Origin: Trichomonas vaginalis G3
Taxonomy: Eukaryota > Parabasalia > Trichomonadida > Trichomonadidae
Length of the DNA stretch: 64,000 nt
Assembly (NCBI RefSeq): GCF_026262505.1
Contig: NC_067204.1
Span: 12,170,522 to 12,234,521, forward strand
Reading direction: 5' to 3'
The notes below the pieces were generated by a model that ran no database searches, had not been told where the DNA came from, and saw only the letters and a program-made list of their open reading frames with translations. The position numbers and the translations under genes are program-made. How positions within the stretch are numbered: position 1 is the stretch's first letter; every line of letters starts with the position of its first letter. Below are positions 40,201 through 49,724 of the stretch, in pieces.

Positions 40201-42350
40201 AAAGCGAGATAAGAATTGATAAAGGACAATTAGCTGATATGGTAAGGAATTGGAAGTTTGCTGATCTTCCAAATCCAGTTGTTAAATTACTTTATGGTAT
40301 GCCAATGAGTTTGCTTAGAAATTTAAACACGCATGACGGTTTGGTGAAAAACAAACGATGCTGGATCATTGGAAGAGCAGGAGAAGCTGCAATTGTGGAG
40401 TTCGAAAATGGAGAAAAGGCCATCATTCCAAAAATCAAAATTCCAAAAGATCTGTCAAACTTAATAATTGAAAGAAAGCAAATCCCTCTGAAAACAGTAG
40501 TTGCTGGCACAATACACAAAAGTCAGGGATTAACTCTGGACCGTGTTGTGATTGACTTTCGCGATAAATTCTTTGAGCATGGAATGCTGTACGTTGCACT
40601 AAGTCGTATTAGAGATCCGAAAAATCTTTGCATATTATTACCTGAAAAAAGAGAAGACTCAGAAATTGATGATATAGATTCAATAATTCCGATAGCAGAT
40701 CCAGAAATAATTGAATTAATCAAAAAAATTGAGCAACATACAAAAGAAATGATGGAAAATCTTTCAAATCAGAATTTTCTTTCAGATGAAGAAAACATTC
40801 CAAATGATGAATATGGATCAGATGCAGGAAATTCAAATCAGAATTTTCTTTCAGATGAAGAAAACATTCCAAATGATGAATATGGATCAGATGCAGGAAA
40901 TTCAAATCAGAATTTTCTTTCAGATGAAGAAAACATTCCAAATGATGAATATGGATCAGATGCAGGAAATTCAAATCAGAATTTTCTTTCAGATGAAGAA
41001 AACATTCCAAATGATGAATATGGATCAGATGCAGGAAATTCAAATCAGAATTTTCTTTCAGATGAAGAAAACATTCCAAATGATGAATATGGATCAGATG
41101 CAGGAAATTCAAATCAGAATTTTCTTTCAGATGAAGAAAACATTCCAAATGATGAATATGGATCAGATGCAGGAAATTCAAATCAGAATTTTCTTTCAGA
41201 TGAAGAAAACATTCCAAATGATGAATATGGATCAGATGCAGGAAATTCAAATCAGAATTTTCTTTCAGATGAAGAAAACATTCCAAATGATGAATATGGA
41301 TCAGATGCAGGAAATTCAAATCAGAATTTTCTTTCAGATGAAGAAAACATTCCAAATGATGAATATGGATCAGATGCAGGAAATTCAAATCAGAATTTTC
41401 TTTCAGATGAAGAAAACATTCCAAATGATGAATATGGATCAGATGCAGGAAATTCAAATCAGAATTTTCTTTCAGATGAAGAAAACATTCCAAATGATGA
41501 ATATGGATCAGATGCAGGAAATTCAAATCAGAATTTTCTTTCAGATGAAGAAAACATTCCAAATGATGAATATGGATCAGATGCAGGAAATTCAAATCAG
41601 AATTTTCTTTCAGATGAAGAAAACATTCCAAATGATGAATATGGATCAGATGCAGGAAATTCAAATCAGAATTTTCTTTCAGATGAAGAAAACATTCCAA
41701 ATGATGAATATGGATCAGATGCAGGAAATCCAAATCAGAATTTTCTTTCAGATGAAGAAAACATTCCAAATGATGACAATGGTTCAGATGCAATAAATTC
41801 AAACGAAAATTTTATCTCAGATGATGAAAATAGTGAAATCATTCCAAATCCGAATTTTTTCTCGAAAGAAGTTGTTGATCAATTAATCAATGAAAACAAG
41901 GCATTTAGATTAAGTTCGATAATCAATACACAAACAGTTCTTTTAAATGAAATCTCATTAAAATCAATAATGTTTGGTGTATTGTATGAATTTTGGAAAC
42001 AAAAATCTGCCACCAAATTCATTACTCCATATAATATTATAATTTTGAAAGAAGATGATGCAGTTCAGAATAGAATGAAAGGATCAATTATAATCCAAAA
42101 TCATGAAGGTAATGATCTTGACATTAGATATATTGGACCAGAAATCTTTTTACATATTTGCAAATTGAATTCAACAAGCTTGATATGGTCACTGGGGATT
42201 ATATTTTTGGAATTAGTTTTAGGTGACATTTTTGAAGATTGTTATAATCGAGAAATTGAAAAAAATTTAATATCATATATGATAAAGAAATTATCATTAG
42301 TATTAAAAAAGTTCAATCCAGATATTGCACAGAAATTAAAAAATTTTTGA
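37206..42350 (+). CDS. Helitron Rep-Pif1 helicase with repeat linker and kinase-like tail
   Basis: This is a 1,714-aa protein. Rep (HUH nuclease): YDQLAFPLIFWNGHGG near 60, LFITITCNPGW near 190, the HUH motif PHTHILLW near 256, and the two-tyrosine motif LYITKYVTK near 378; these cut and join single strands in rolling-circle transposition. Pif1 helicase: GRAGTGKT near 713, VIMIDEVSM near 790, FIGDFLQLPPV, and the late HKSQGLTLDRVVIDF and YVALSRI. Residues about 1,188-1,530 are about 15 copies of a 23-aa acidic repeat. The last 180 residues look like a degenerate protein-kinase C-lobe (TPYNIIILKEDDAV, GPEIF, IWSLGIIFLELVLGD) without HRD or DFG. The ATG at 37,206 precedes the first family-like sequence. 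The frame is fully open. Confidence 0.88.
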   Translation: MNAFMEGKSDEGINIAIIGETSNLQRNSKEYADKIEKNENGEIFYHPQIVPYLSALYDQLAFPLIFWNGHGGCGRLNNNEEWSYKHMRRTACSLLMQPNSHWIHKLGYLREEYICSIFGRDLHHRIENAFYRQINLRRESEVKKKSDNPEENEGTTTYIPSSFTNGPAYWKKIGKKVILLSTKYGQPTLFITITCNPGWIENIALDRCSANTNAANIMLIYNERRKTFIKFLKDSKIFGDVNALLWRDEFQQRGYPHTHILLWTTLDTQNVNQLDDVINTQYPKTNDIRQLDKFNDLKILINKYEIHGCTNRCKDKTTGKCTMGFPKEVRDQTEIINGRVHYKRSAEEVKIVPHNLKILTLWRAHHEIEIVTSNDCILYITKYVTKFSDSAEVSLQSQLRFIQKEVEEKDQLHKYGASIITSSCQAFGTLAGYHNYGMFPKVELLNFHLEGDRKIVEKADESEEDLLKRIDDTLSYLLRYFSRPKTEEFRNLAFVEYYERYIVSPNKPAKIEAIQDEGNGTDDKTKRWVYRRTKECVFALQLVPYQNTELFCLRLILEKVPGYSYNDLIMGKESFLKAAESLRLIESGKEAKICLKEGIKNGYFGYILRQMLVNFSIQGINIEKLTLKFQNELMKDLEEKTIDNLYMHLYSEFKYAKAKCIPQFLVNYDHLYKLEQNKEKNQKDLSDLNEQQAFVMKDILKNWDRDQLIFIQGRAGTGKTYFCKELIKELENQKKDVLICGTTGIAACQYENGCTAHSLFGLKCDIEENFDDYSSLIGKDSYKGYLIKKADVIMIDEVSMLTHTIAEKIYFILRFLMSRKDCKGDELKKEPAFGGKKMIFIGDFLQLPPVIPNSKYSLSEKLITKCSWWNMVKMYGLSMPMRCSNKEYNNFLIKVANNEVGDMKWSDLKDITVTDDPKTALDFLLHGVDMRNKIPLKIQWIAATNNLVNKVNEEVEIMKLNSIYDYCQNQANPEEAKKSLDFGKIYAITNIQTEDNKKKSEIRIDKGQLADMVRNWKFADLPNPVVKLLYGMPMSLLRNLNTHDGLVKNKRCWIIGRAGEAAIVEFENGEKAIIPKIKIPKDLSNLIIERKQIPLKTVVAGTIHKSQGLTLDRVVIDFRDKFFEHGMLYVALSRIRDPKNLCILLPEKREDSEIDDIDSIIPIADPEIIELIKKIEQHTKEMMENLSNQNFLSDEENIPNDEYGSDAGNSNQNFLSDEENIPNDEYGSDAGNSNQNFLSDEENIPNDEYGSDAGNSNQNFLSDEENIPNDEYGSDAGNSNQNFLSDEENIPNDEYGSDAGNSNQNFLSDEENIPNDEYGSDAGNSNQNFLSDEENIPNDEYGSDAGNSNQNFLSDEENIPNDEYGSDAGNSNQNFLSDEENIPNDEYGSDAGNSNQNFLSDEENIPNDEYGSDAGNSNQNFLSDEENIPNDEYGSDAGNSNQNFLSDEENIPNDEYGSDAGNSNQNFLSDEENIPNDEYGSDAGNSNQNFLSDEENIPNDEYGSDAGNPNQNFLSDEENIPNDDNGSDAINSNENFISDDENSEIIPNPNFFSKEVVDQLINENKAFRLSSIINTQTVLLNEISLKSIMFGVLYEFWKQKSATKFITPYNIIILKEDDAVQNRMKGSIIIQNHEGNDLDIRYIGPEIFLHICKLNSTSLIWSLGIIFLELVLGDIFEDCYNREIEKNLISYMIKKLSLVLKKFNPDIAQKLKNF
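40767..41800 (+). repeat. 69-bp coding tandem repeat, about 15 copies
   Basis: A 69-bp unit encoding NQNFLSDEENIPNDEYGSDA plus GNS repeats in frame inside the Helitron helicase gene. About 13 copies look identical. The next to last has one visible change (Ser to Pro codon in the AGNS region) and the last is divergent (NDDNGSDAINS). As 69 is a multiple of three, all frames stay open and long shadow frames appear on both strands. Near identity points to recent amplification or ongoing homogenisation. The product is very acidic. Confidence 0.95.
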
Positions 42351-42423
42351 GTTAATTTATTTTAAAAAGATTATTTTTTTAACTCTGGGTGTTAAAATCT
42401 ATGATAAAAAAAATAAATAAAAA

Positions 42424-42640
42424 ATTTTAACGTTAATTTTTTAAAGTTTATTTTTAAAAAATTATTTTTTTTATTTTGTGAAGTGTCAAAAATTTTAACG
42501 TTAATTTTTAAGTTTATTTTTAAAAAAATTATTTTTTTATTTTGTAAAGTGTCAAAAATTTTAACGTTAATTTTTAAGTTTATTTTTTAAAATTTTTTTA
42601 TTTTTTGTAAATGTCAAATGTATTTTACGTGTCAAACGGT
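42424..42640 (+). repeat. Short direct repeats before the Helitron 3' end
   Basis: AAAATTTTAACGTTAATTTT recurs about three times, each followed by a T/A-rich run and TTTTGT(A/G)AA(A/G)TGTCAA, with a spacing near 70 bp. A similar GTGTCA...TTTTGTAAA pattern precedes the Helitron end at 1-163, so this is part of the element's 3' untranslated region. Confidence 0.7.
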
Positions 42641-42656
42641 TTTTGTAAATTCTAGT

Positions 42657-42709
42657 AATTTTGGTTCCGAGGGGCGTAGACCCTTGGTACCGAAATTATG
42701 GATACTAAC
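42657..42709 (+). other. Helitron 3' terminal hairpin and end
   Basis: AATTTTGGTTCCGAGGGG pairs with CCCTTGGTACCGAAATT around CGTAGA (42,657-42,697), followed by ATGGATACTAAC, after which kinase coding sequence begins. A hairpin about a dozen bases before CTRR is the hallmark of Helitron 3' ends, where it stops rolling-circle transfer. Confidence 0.8.
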
Positions 42710-42782
42710 TAATGAATACAACAATTTGAATGATTTTGGAGCCATATATCATGATTGGAGGAAAATGTTTGGTGAAGAGTTG
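42710..42782 (+). pseudogene. CDK-like kinase gene, fragment between Helitron and Maverick
   Basis: These 73 bp encode NEYNNLNDFGAIYHDWRKMF followed by GEEL, which matches the CDK C-lobe stretch 'DF.....W......LD'. The last six bases, GAGTTG, are the Maverick target duplication, and the reading frame resumes past the far end of that element. The upstream part of the kinase is not found left of the Helitron. The gene is certainly not expressed as a kinase from here. Confidence 0.7.
42777..42782. repeat. Target-site duplication of the Maverick, left copy (GAGTTG)
   Basis: GAGTTG directly precedes the left terminal repeat and is repeated right after the other end at 62,770-62,775. Six base pairs is the usual duplication for Maverick/Polinton integrases. 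The two copies are identical. Confidence 0.95.
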
Positions 42783-43068
42783 AGTAGTATATATAACGGG
42801 TTGTGTGACTTTTTTTGAAAACGTAAGAATTCATACAATATTGAACGATTTTGTATCATTTTTTTTAACATATGAAGTAAAAAATGTATGATTCTTACGG
42901 TTTTTATTCTTACGTTTACAAATAAATCAAGATTTAAAAATATTCAAAATTGTAAGACATTTACACTCAGCCCATACATAATGTAATGAAAAATAAAAGA
43001 AGCTATATATATATAGATGATGTCAGATATTCCGCGATTAATTAAACATTGTTTAAATCCTGAATGGA
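42783..43068 (+). repeat. Maverick left terminal inverted repeat
   Basis: These 286 bp begin AGTAGTATATATAACGGG and end in CCTGAATGGA; they match the right end in reverse complement with at most an indel or two by eye. The repeat contains an internal small palindrome (TTCTTACG/CGTAAGAA) and the start of a 54-codon gene. Confidence 0.95.
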
Positions 43069-43181
43069 TTAAACTTCAATTTAAAAATAAAGATTGTGAA
43101 TTATTAAATGAATATGAAAGCCAAAATAAGCTAATGAGGTATAAATATAATGATAAAGAATTTTTATTTTTAATGAAATGA
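43017..43181 (+). CDS. Small Maverick protein starting inside the terminal repeat
   Basis: This is a 54-aa open frame. ATG at 43,017 (a second ATG follows at once) gives MMSDIPRLIKHCLNPEW from within the inverted repeat, then unique sequence rich in Lys, Asn and Glu. Its stop overlaps the next start in ATGA (43,178-43,181), an arrangement typical of compact viral-type genomes. Because its start is in the repeat, the same first 17 residues are encoded in mirror image at the right end, followed there by a stop. Function unknown. Confidence 0.5.
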   Translation: MMSDIPRLIKHCLNPEWIKLQFKNKDCELLNEYESQNKLMRYKYNDKEFLFLMK

Positions 43182-44283
43182 GCGTCAAAACTAACAACGT
43201 TAAAAAATTGGGATTCACAAATGAGGAAATAAAGGATATATTAGAGGAGGCGGGTTATGAGGTTGATAAATATTATTTAAGAAATTGTAAAAAATTCGCG
43301 GAGTTTTTAAATGAGTTTGATTATGATGGAAAAATGAATAAAAATGATGTTATAAATTTCTTATATCCCACTTCTAAAAAAGAAAAACCTAAAGAACCTG
43401 ATGTTTTCCCTGAATATTATGAAGAACGAATTAAAGATAATGAATATGATGAAATTGAAAGACTGGAAAAAATAAGAGATGAAATAGATGAAAAAATTAA
43501 GGAATTAAGAGAAGTTGAAAAATATAATGAAAATGAAGTAGAGGGTTTAATGAATATCCCAGCTTCAGAATCAGAAGTTCAGAAATCTCATGAAGAAAGA
43601 TATAAAAATTATGTCTCAGAATCAACACAAAATTTATTAGATGGTGAAATAGATGAAACACTTTCAGAAGAAGGTAGTAAATTTATTCGTAAACATAAGT
43701 TACAATTTATTGATAATGAAGAATACCCTTGTATCCTACTTTCACCACCTTTAGATTCCAAAAAATTCAAAAAAGCACTAAAAACGTGACATATGCAACT
43801 AATACGATTAAGAAAGAAGATCATGATATTTACACAAATTATTATTTAAATAAATGTACAGGTGTTGATAAAGTTTTTGATTTATTAGATAAAATATCAA
43901 AAGAAACCATTGGAACCTATAAAATTTTGTGTGATTGTGGTTTCATTATTGAAGATACCAATAATGTTTCATATGAAAGAACAGCACCGAAGGAAGATGA
44001 AGTGGAAAGGTCTATACCATTCGTTATTAAGAATATAAAAGATATGAAAACGTATAAACATTATATTTATTCATTTATTTCAGAAAAAATGGAAGCAATC
44101 CATAAAACATCTTCTCATCATTTTATAGCTATTCATACATTCCTTTTCAAAGTTGTGAAATTAAATAAGACAGGAATTAGATTTAATGTATCAGGGTACA
44201 CATTCTTGAGTAAATTAAAATGTATTCGTCACGTCGCAGATGATAAAAATTTATGTGTTCTTAATTCATTTTATGGACTTTAA
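43178..44283 (+). pseudogene. Unknown Maverick gene region
   Basis: This coding region lies between the left repeat and the polymerase. The first part is a charged helical protein (GFTNEEIKDILEEAGYEVDK; long Glu/Lys stretches). The second part has CDCGFIIEDTNN and a His-rich helix (KTSSHHFIAIHTFLF). I recognise neither; they do not look like the capsid, protease or ATPase of known Polintons. The region looks broken. Confidence 0.45.
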
Positions 44284-44332
44284 AAAATAAACTTTATTTT
44301 TATTTATTTAATGATATTTTTTTCTTACATAA

Positions 44333-47300
44333 ATGAACAAAAACGGAACAGCTAAAATGAATGATAATCAAATTAGAGCAGAAGGTAGAAGGTTATTTAA
44401 ACGCTTCTATAACATTCCTGATGGTGTTAATCCTAAAACTCGTAGAAGCTATTTAAATGAAGCAATAGATGCATATGAAGGGTTTGACATTTCATCAGAA
44501 AGTGAGAGATTAGCGAGAATGTTAAATGTTAATATTGATTTCTATTATTGTGATCCTCAACCAGAAGACGTGGACATAAATAAGGTAGACTTTCCATTAG
44601 TGGAATCAATAATGATAGATCCAGAATTTGAAACAGTAAATATTTTATTAACACAGAGTCCATGTGGAAAACTTCACGCTGACAGAATAACAGACGTAGA
44701 AGCACTCACCGGCTATAAAGTTTGTCCATATTGTAAAGAAGAAGTTTATTCTATCCGCGATGATCCAGAAAGGAAAAACCAAAGAAGATTTTTAAAGCAT
44801 TGTGAGAAATGTAAAGAAAATAATGGGAGATTAATTCAAGACGTTCAGTTGCAAAAGACACAGCAACCATATGCACCACATATTACGAAACAAAAGATAT
44901 ATCAGTGGTTATTAGCTCATAATTTACAGGAATATTATCAACCGACAAGATATTATATTACTTTTGACTTTGAAACATTAGAGACTAAAGAAGAATTACA
45001 ACTTTCTGAGTGTGCAACTTTGAACGCTTACTTAAAACCATTCATGGTATCATCAACGGTTAAATTAAATGATAAAACATATACGAGGAATTTTGCTTAA
45101 CTTCGAGTGATTCTTTTATTTCTGATTGGATTGAGTTTTTATTTTCAACCTGTTCATTAGTTGCTAAATCAAATATTGAACAATATGAAGAATTATTGAA
45201 GCCACAAACGGTGGGACTTTGTCTCATACATTAAATGAAAAACAGAAGGAAGCATTTAAAGAACTTCTAGATGAAATTCAATAAAGTGAATATCATAGGT
45301 TTTAATTCGGGAAAGTTTGATTTAAATTTAATTCTTCATGATTTAAACACTGCAAAATGGAAAATAAAATCAATGCTGGGTTCATCTTCACAATTTAAGC
45401 AAATCATTGTAAAGAAAACAAACGTTCCATATGAATTGAGATTTATTGACATCAGAAATTATATAGCGGGTGGGACATTAGACCAATTCACTCAAGATTT
45501 CGGAAACAATAAATTACGTGTTAAATCCTTTTTCCCTTATCAATTCATCACATGGGAAAATTACGAAGAAGAATTATATAAAGTGGAACCATTCACTCGA
45601 GATTCATTTTATTCAGCATTAACTCAAGAAACTATATCAGATAGTGATTATCAAATATATCTCAATGATGCTAAAATTTAAGAATAGATTAGAATATTTT
45701 ATTCATTATTGCAATAAAGATGTTGAAATTATGATTGACCCAATTGATAAAATTATTGAAGAAACATTTGTTTATAAAATTGATATGCTTCATAATCTTT
45801 CTTTATCATCGAATGCTTCAATGATTCGTTACGCTTTAGCATATAAAGACTTTAATCCTAATGAAAAATATCCCGAGGAAGAGATAGAATCAAGTTTTGA
45901 ATTAACGAAAAAGTATTGGAAATATAAAATTGAATCATATAAGAAACAAGATGAAAAAGCAGAAAGAGATATTAAAATAATGTTTCAATGGATGATTTTC
46001 AATACTATCACGATTTAATCCTTTCATCTAAATGCAAAATGTGTGGTAAAGCGTTTACATATGCAAATAAACCAACATTGGATAGAATCGATAATGAAAA
46101 ACCACATACCAAAGAAAATTGTCAGTTAATGTGTTGTTATTGCAATGTCGTAAAATCAAATAAAGATGAAGATGTTCAACGTTTAAGAATCAATTTAAGA
46201 AATTATGCATTAAAAAATAATTTACCAATGACTTTAGATTCAGTTGAAGCTTATCACATTCTCCGTAATGGAATTACTGGTGGTTTATCAAATGTTCAAC
46301 ATAGAGTAAATCTTAAAGGAATCACGCACATTAATAAACTTTCATATAATCCAGAAACTAAAACTGTATCAAATGAGGACACCACCAACATTATGACTCA
46401 TTTCGTTGGTGTTGATTTTAATTCATTATATCCTTCATCATTTTCATCTAATCCTCATGATTTCATTCAATATACTAACCATAAAATGTATATGCCGGGA
46501 AGATTGAATGGTGTTATCATTTGTGATACAGCAACAAAGAAAGCAAAAGCATTGGGAATAATTAGAAATAAAAATACTTTATTCGTGGCTGAAGTAAAGG
46601 GTCACATTGATGAAAAATACATTAATGATTACATAAACTTTTTACCGATAATAAGAAACTTAGATATTATCACAGATGAAAAAACAATTGGCAGTTTTAT
46701 GTATAATTACATGAAATCAAACAATCTACCGGTTGACCAGAAACAGAGAAAATTAACTCAGTTAGCATCAACACATAACCAATATCAACCATTTTCTTCT
46801 TATTATCTTTGGTATCTAATAGACAGGTTTAATTTTATCATCGATGACATTCAATCAATTTTAACATTTACTAAAAACACTTGCTTTAATGAATTTGCGA
46901 ACGAATTTATGAACGAAAGACAAAAGGCTGAATTAGAAGGAAATAAAGGAAAAAGTTTATTTTGCAAGATTTCACTTAATGGATCATATGGTTACGATGC
47001 AATGAATACACAAAATTACACAAAGACTAAAATAATGAATGCACAGAAGGCACGCGTTGCATGTATGCCAAATAAGTTTAAAAACATAAGAGAAATAGGA
47101 GAGGATACGTATCAAGTGATGCTCAAAGATAGATTTTATAGATGTGAACATGTTTACAAGAGGCATTCTTCACTTTAGATAATGCTAAATACTGGTATTT
47201 GGTTTTCATTTATGATTTTATGTATAAATGCATGAATGTTAATCGGTTTCATTTCATTGAAGGTGATACTGATTCATCTTATTGGGCAATCGCTGGCGAC

Positions 47301-47702
47301 CCAAATCTTCCTAACACTCAAGCATTTCAAGCAATTGTTACCGATAAACAATTTTATGATAAAAACATTTTCAAATTCGCACCTTTTGATTTCTTCTGTT
47401 TTGATGAGAAATTGAAACCTAAATTAAAGAATAAAGCTGAAGAAAAAGCACATGAGAAGAAGTTATTGGGTTTAGCAATTGAGAAACAAGGTGATAACAT
47501 GGTTGCTTTATGCCCTAAGTGTTATACATCATTCAACGGTTCAATTGATGGAGGTGATTTTAAAAAGATTGCACAAAAAATGAAAGGTGTTAGTTTACGA
47601 CAAAATAAACAATTAACACCTAAAAATTATTTGGATATAATAAATGATAAAGTGATATTTGATGGTCAGAATATTAATTTACAACTTAAAAAAGGTCAAT
47701 GA
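44333..47702 (+). pseudogene. Maverick DNA polymerase B region
   Basis: This is a family-B polymerase of the protein-primed type used by Polintons to copy the element. Visible signatures in order: an N-terminal Cys-rich part (CPYCKEEVY, CEKC), exonuclease motifs YYITFDFETLE and IIGFNSGKFDL, palm motif A VGVDFNSLYPS, motif B KISLNGSYGY and motif C EGDTDSSYWA. Between the exonuclease and palm parts lies an HNH-like zinc segment (KCKMCGKAF, LDRIDNEKPHTKENCQLMC, CN). A TAAATG start signal precedes the first ATG. The gene is broken in several places. Confidence 0.85.
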
Positions 47703-47791
47703 CTCGCTTAACAATCGGTAAGACTGCATTAACAGGAGCACACACTAAGGCTGTATGTTGTGAAAATGGATGTTGTATGCCGTTTATTTAA
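47699..47791 (+). CDS. Cysteine-rich 30-aa open frame
   Basis: A 30-codon frame whose ATG overlaps the polymerase stop (ATGA). It ends in AVCCENGCCMPFI, with four Cys in seven residues. The ATGA overlap resembles the arrangement at 43,178. It could be a micropeptide gene of the element or chance. Confidence 0.25.
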   Translation: MTRLTIGKTALTGAHTKAVCCENGCCMPFI

Positions 47792-47915
47792 TACAATTTA
47801 AAATTTTATTTTTAATGAAATGCCATAGAAGAGACAAAAGGAACCGTTAATAATGGTTTTGATTCTTGATCAAAGAGGTGGGCACCCCTAAAACATTTAT
47901 TTTATTTTTATATAA

Positions 47916-48545
47916 ATGGATAATGTAGATTTAAAAATTTTAATTGATGATTTAGTATTTAATCAAAATTTTCTTGATTATTATGATTTAAAAGCATATC
48001 TCCAAAAACATGATAAAAATATAACGGGTGATGATATGGAATATTATTATCCATATTATAAAAATGGAATTTTGAAATATCATGATTATATAATTTCTAA
48101 AATTAAAGACAAAATTAAAAATAATGAATATACAAAGGGAAAAACTAAATCGCAACTTAAACAATTGAACGATTTCAAAAATAAAGTATTAACAGAAGAA
48201 GATATTGATGAATTATATAAATTATATAATCCTGAGCCGCAAAAACCAAATGTTCAACAGCTAAAGATGCAAAACGCCCAAGTCCTTTAGACCATAAATG
48301 ATGCACAAGCTTTAATTTATGATTCATTAGTTAAACCACATTCAGCCCAACTTTTAAATGAAGATCAACTTTTGGAATTCATCCTTCAACATAAACTCGA
48401 AGCGGGAAAGTATATCAAACCTTTATATACAGTATATTTAAAACAAATGAATAGAATACATCCAGAATTAATGAAGGGGGGAATGAAATCCAAAATCAAA
48501 GCAGATAAAATTAAACCACTTGAACACCAAAACCTCCAACAGTAG
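47916..48545 (+). pseudogene. Unknown helical protein region of the Maverick
   Basis: It begins with TATATAAATGG, the element's start signal, and encodes a Lys/Asp-rich helical protein (DDLVFNQNFLDYYDLKAYLQ, KSQLKQLNDFKNKVLTEEDI). A QQLKxQxxQVL motif here recurs near the start of the tail-fibre-like protein at 56,083. I do not recognise a family. The region appears broken. Confidence 0.4.
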
Positions 48546-48639
48546 TACCTCCTCCTCCTTCAGTTAATCCTTCATCATTCACTTTATTATATCCATTTCA
48601 AACATTAAAGAAGCAAAAAGATTTTAAAAAGGATTTCAA

Positions 48640-49382
48640 ATATTAAATAAACCAACTGACCCAAAAATTCAACCGTTAAAGGAAAAATTTAGTCGCCCTT
48701 CATTTGCACCATATCCATATTCATACGAAATCGATCATTTAGAATATTCAAAAGGAAACGTTACTTATTTATTGCCATTAACATTAACACTAGATATTTA
48801 TATTGCATTCCGGTGAAAGGGAAAACAGAACAGGAAACAAGAAGAGCTATTCAATACTTACTAGATCATGAAAGAGTAGATAATATAAGGGGTGATGGTG
48901 ATAAAGGATTTCAGGCAGCTATGGCTCATTATTTCCCACAAATTAATTTTTACTTTTCATTCTCTCCATATACGTTTCATAATAAAATAGTTGATGCGGT
49001 AATGAGAACTCTTAGAGATGCGTTAGGGGTTAACGGTCAGATATACTGGGATGGAAATCATGACTCCATCATACAGCAGTTAGTATATTATTACAATAAT
49101 ACATGGCATAGAACTATAAACATGAAACCAGTGGAAATGAAAAATGATATTTCAAAAGAATGGGAATATATTAGAAAGCAAATGGAAAGGTTAAATGATG
49201 TTAAACGTGAACAAATTAATTCGGGGCTCATGAATTTTAAACAAGGGGATAAAGTTTTGATTCATCTCGATTATGGAAAAACTGATAAATCAATGACAAA
49301 AAGAAGACGAAGATTTGACACAATAGCTGAATTTGTTAGATATATTAACGGTAATGTATTAGTTGAGTTGACAATAAATTAA
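48640..49382 (+). pseudogene. Maverick retroviral-type integrase
   Basis: This is the integrase of the RVE family, which inserts Polintons and makes the 6-bp duplication seen here. Visible parts: EIDHLEYSKGNVTYLL with the first catalytic Asp, GDGDKGFQAAMAHYF with the second, HNKIVDAVMRTLRDAL replacing the usual region of the third acidic residue, the NNTWHRTINMKPVEM segment, and a C-terminal chromo-like basic beta barrel (FKQGDKVLIHLDYG, KRRRRFD). The region as a whole is broken. Confidence 0.8.
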
Positions 49383-49451
49383 TAGAAATTCCGATTTATT
49401 TTATTACTCCATTATATTTAAATAATATTTAATTTTTTTATTTTGTAAGAA

Positions 49452-49724
49452 ATGAGTGACAACGAAGCAGCCAAGAGTCTAGATGATGAATATAAAAAGA
49501 AACTAAACAAAATTAAATCAAAAATATGCTATTATAAAAAGAAGCCGCAATGTGGTGGGGCTGAAAACGAGAAAGAGAGGAAAGAAATAATCGAAAAATT
49601 AGAAACTTACCGTTCAATCCTTAAACTGAGTGAAGCAAAAATAAAAGAATTTAATAGAATAAATAAATTGATTGGAAGAGATGAATTTAATAAAGATGAA
49701 TTTTTAAACTCAATCCAAATTTAA
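49452..49724 (+). CDS. Small charged Maverick protein (90 aa)
   Basis: This 90-aa Lys/Glu-rich helical protein starts at the ATG at 49,452 (MSDNEAAKSLDDEYKKKLNK) and has CYYKKKPQCGGAENEKERKE in the middle. No family is recognised. It is convergent with a 41-codon frame on the other strand; the two overlap by four bases. Confidence 0.45.
   Translation: MSDNEAAKSLDDEYKKKLNKIKSKICYYKKKPQCGGAENEKERKEIIEKLETYRSILKLSEAKIKEFNRINKLIGRDEFNKDEFLNSIQI

Larger units (their letters stand above)
36123..42709 (+). mobile_element. Helitron (rolling-circle transposon), 5'-truncated
   Basis: The order is: zinc-finger N-terminal region (36,123-36,905), HUH-Rep/Pif1 helicase gene (37,206-42,350), short direct repeats, and a terminal hairpin followed by CTAAC at 42,709. 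No 5' TC-type terminus is seen. The coding sequence begins mid-protein at the edge of the 112-bp array, so the left end is lost. The right end sits in a CDK-like kinase gene. The 3' end is similar to that at 1-163, so at least two Helitrons of one family are in the window. Confidence 0.85.

Noticed and set aside
40720-41802. Long open frames (336 and 360 codons) on both strands over the 69-bp repeats
   Set aside because: They arise because a 69-bp unit is a multiple of three and free of stops in several frames; the Helitron helicase frame is the one that continues into recognisable domains.
42618-42818. 66-codon frame over the Helitron end, kinase piece and Maverick repeat
   Set aside because: It crosses two element borders; only its middle 24 codons are real kinase sequence.
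43178-44283. Adenovirus-type maturation protease of the Maverick
   Set aside because: Looked for in this region and in all other unknown genes of the element; no His/Asp/Cys pattern of that family could be recognised.
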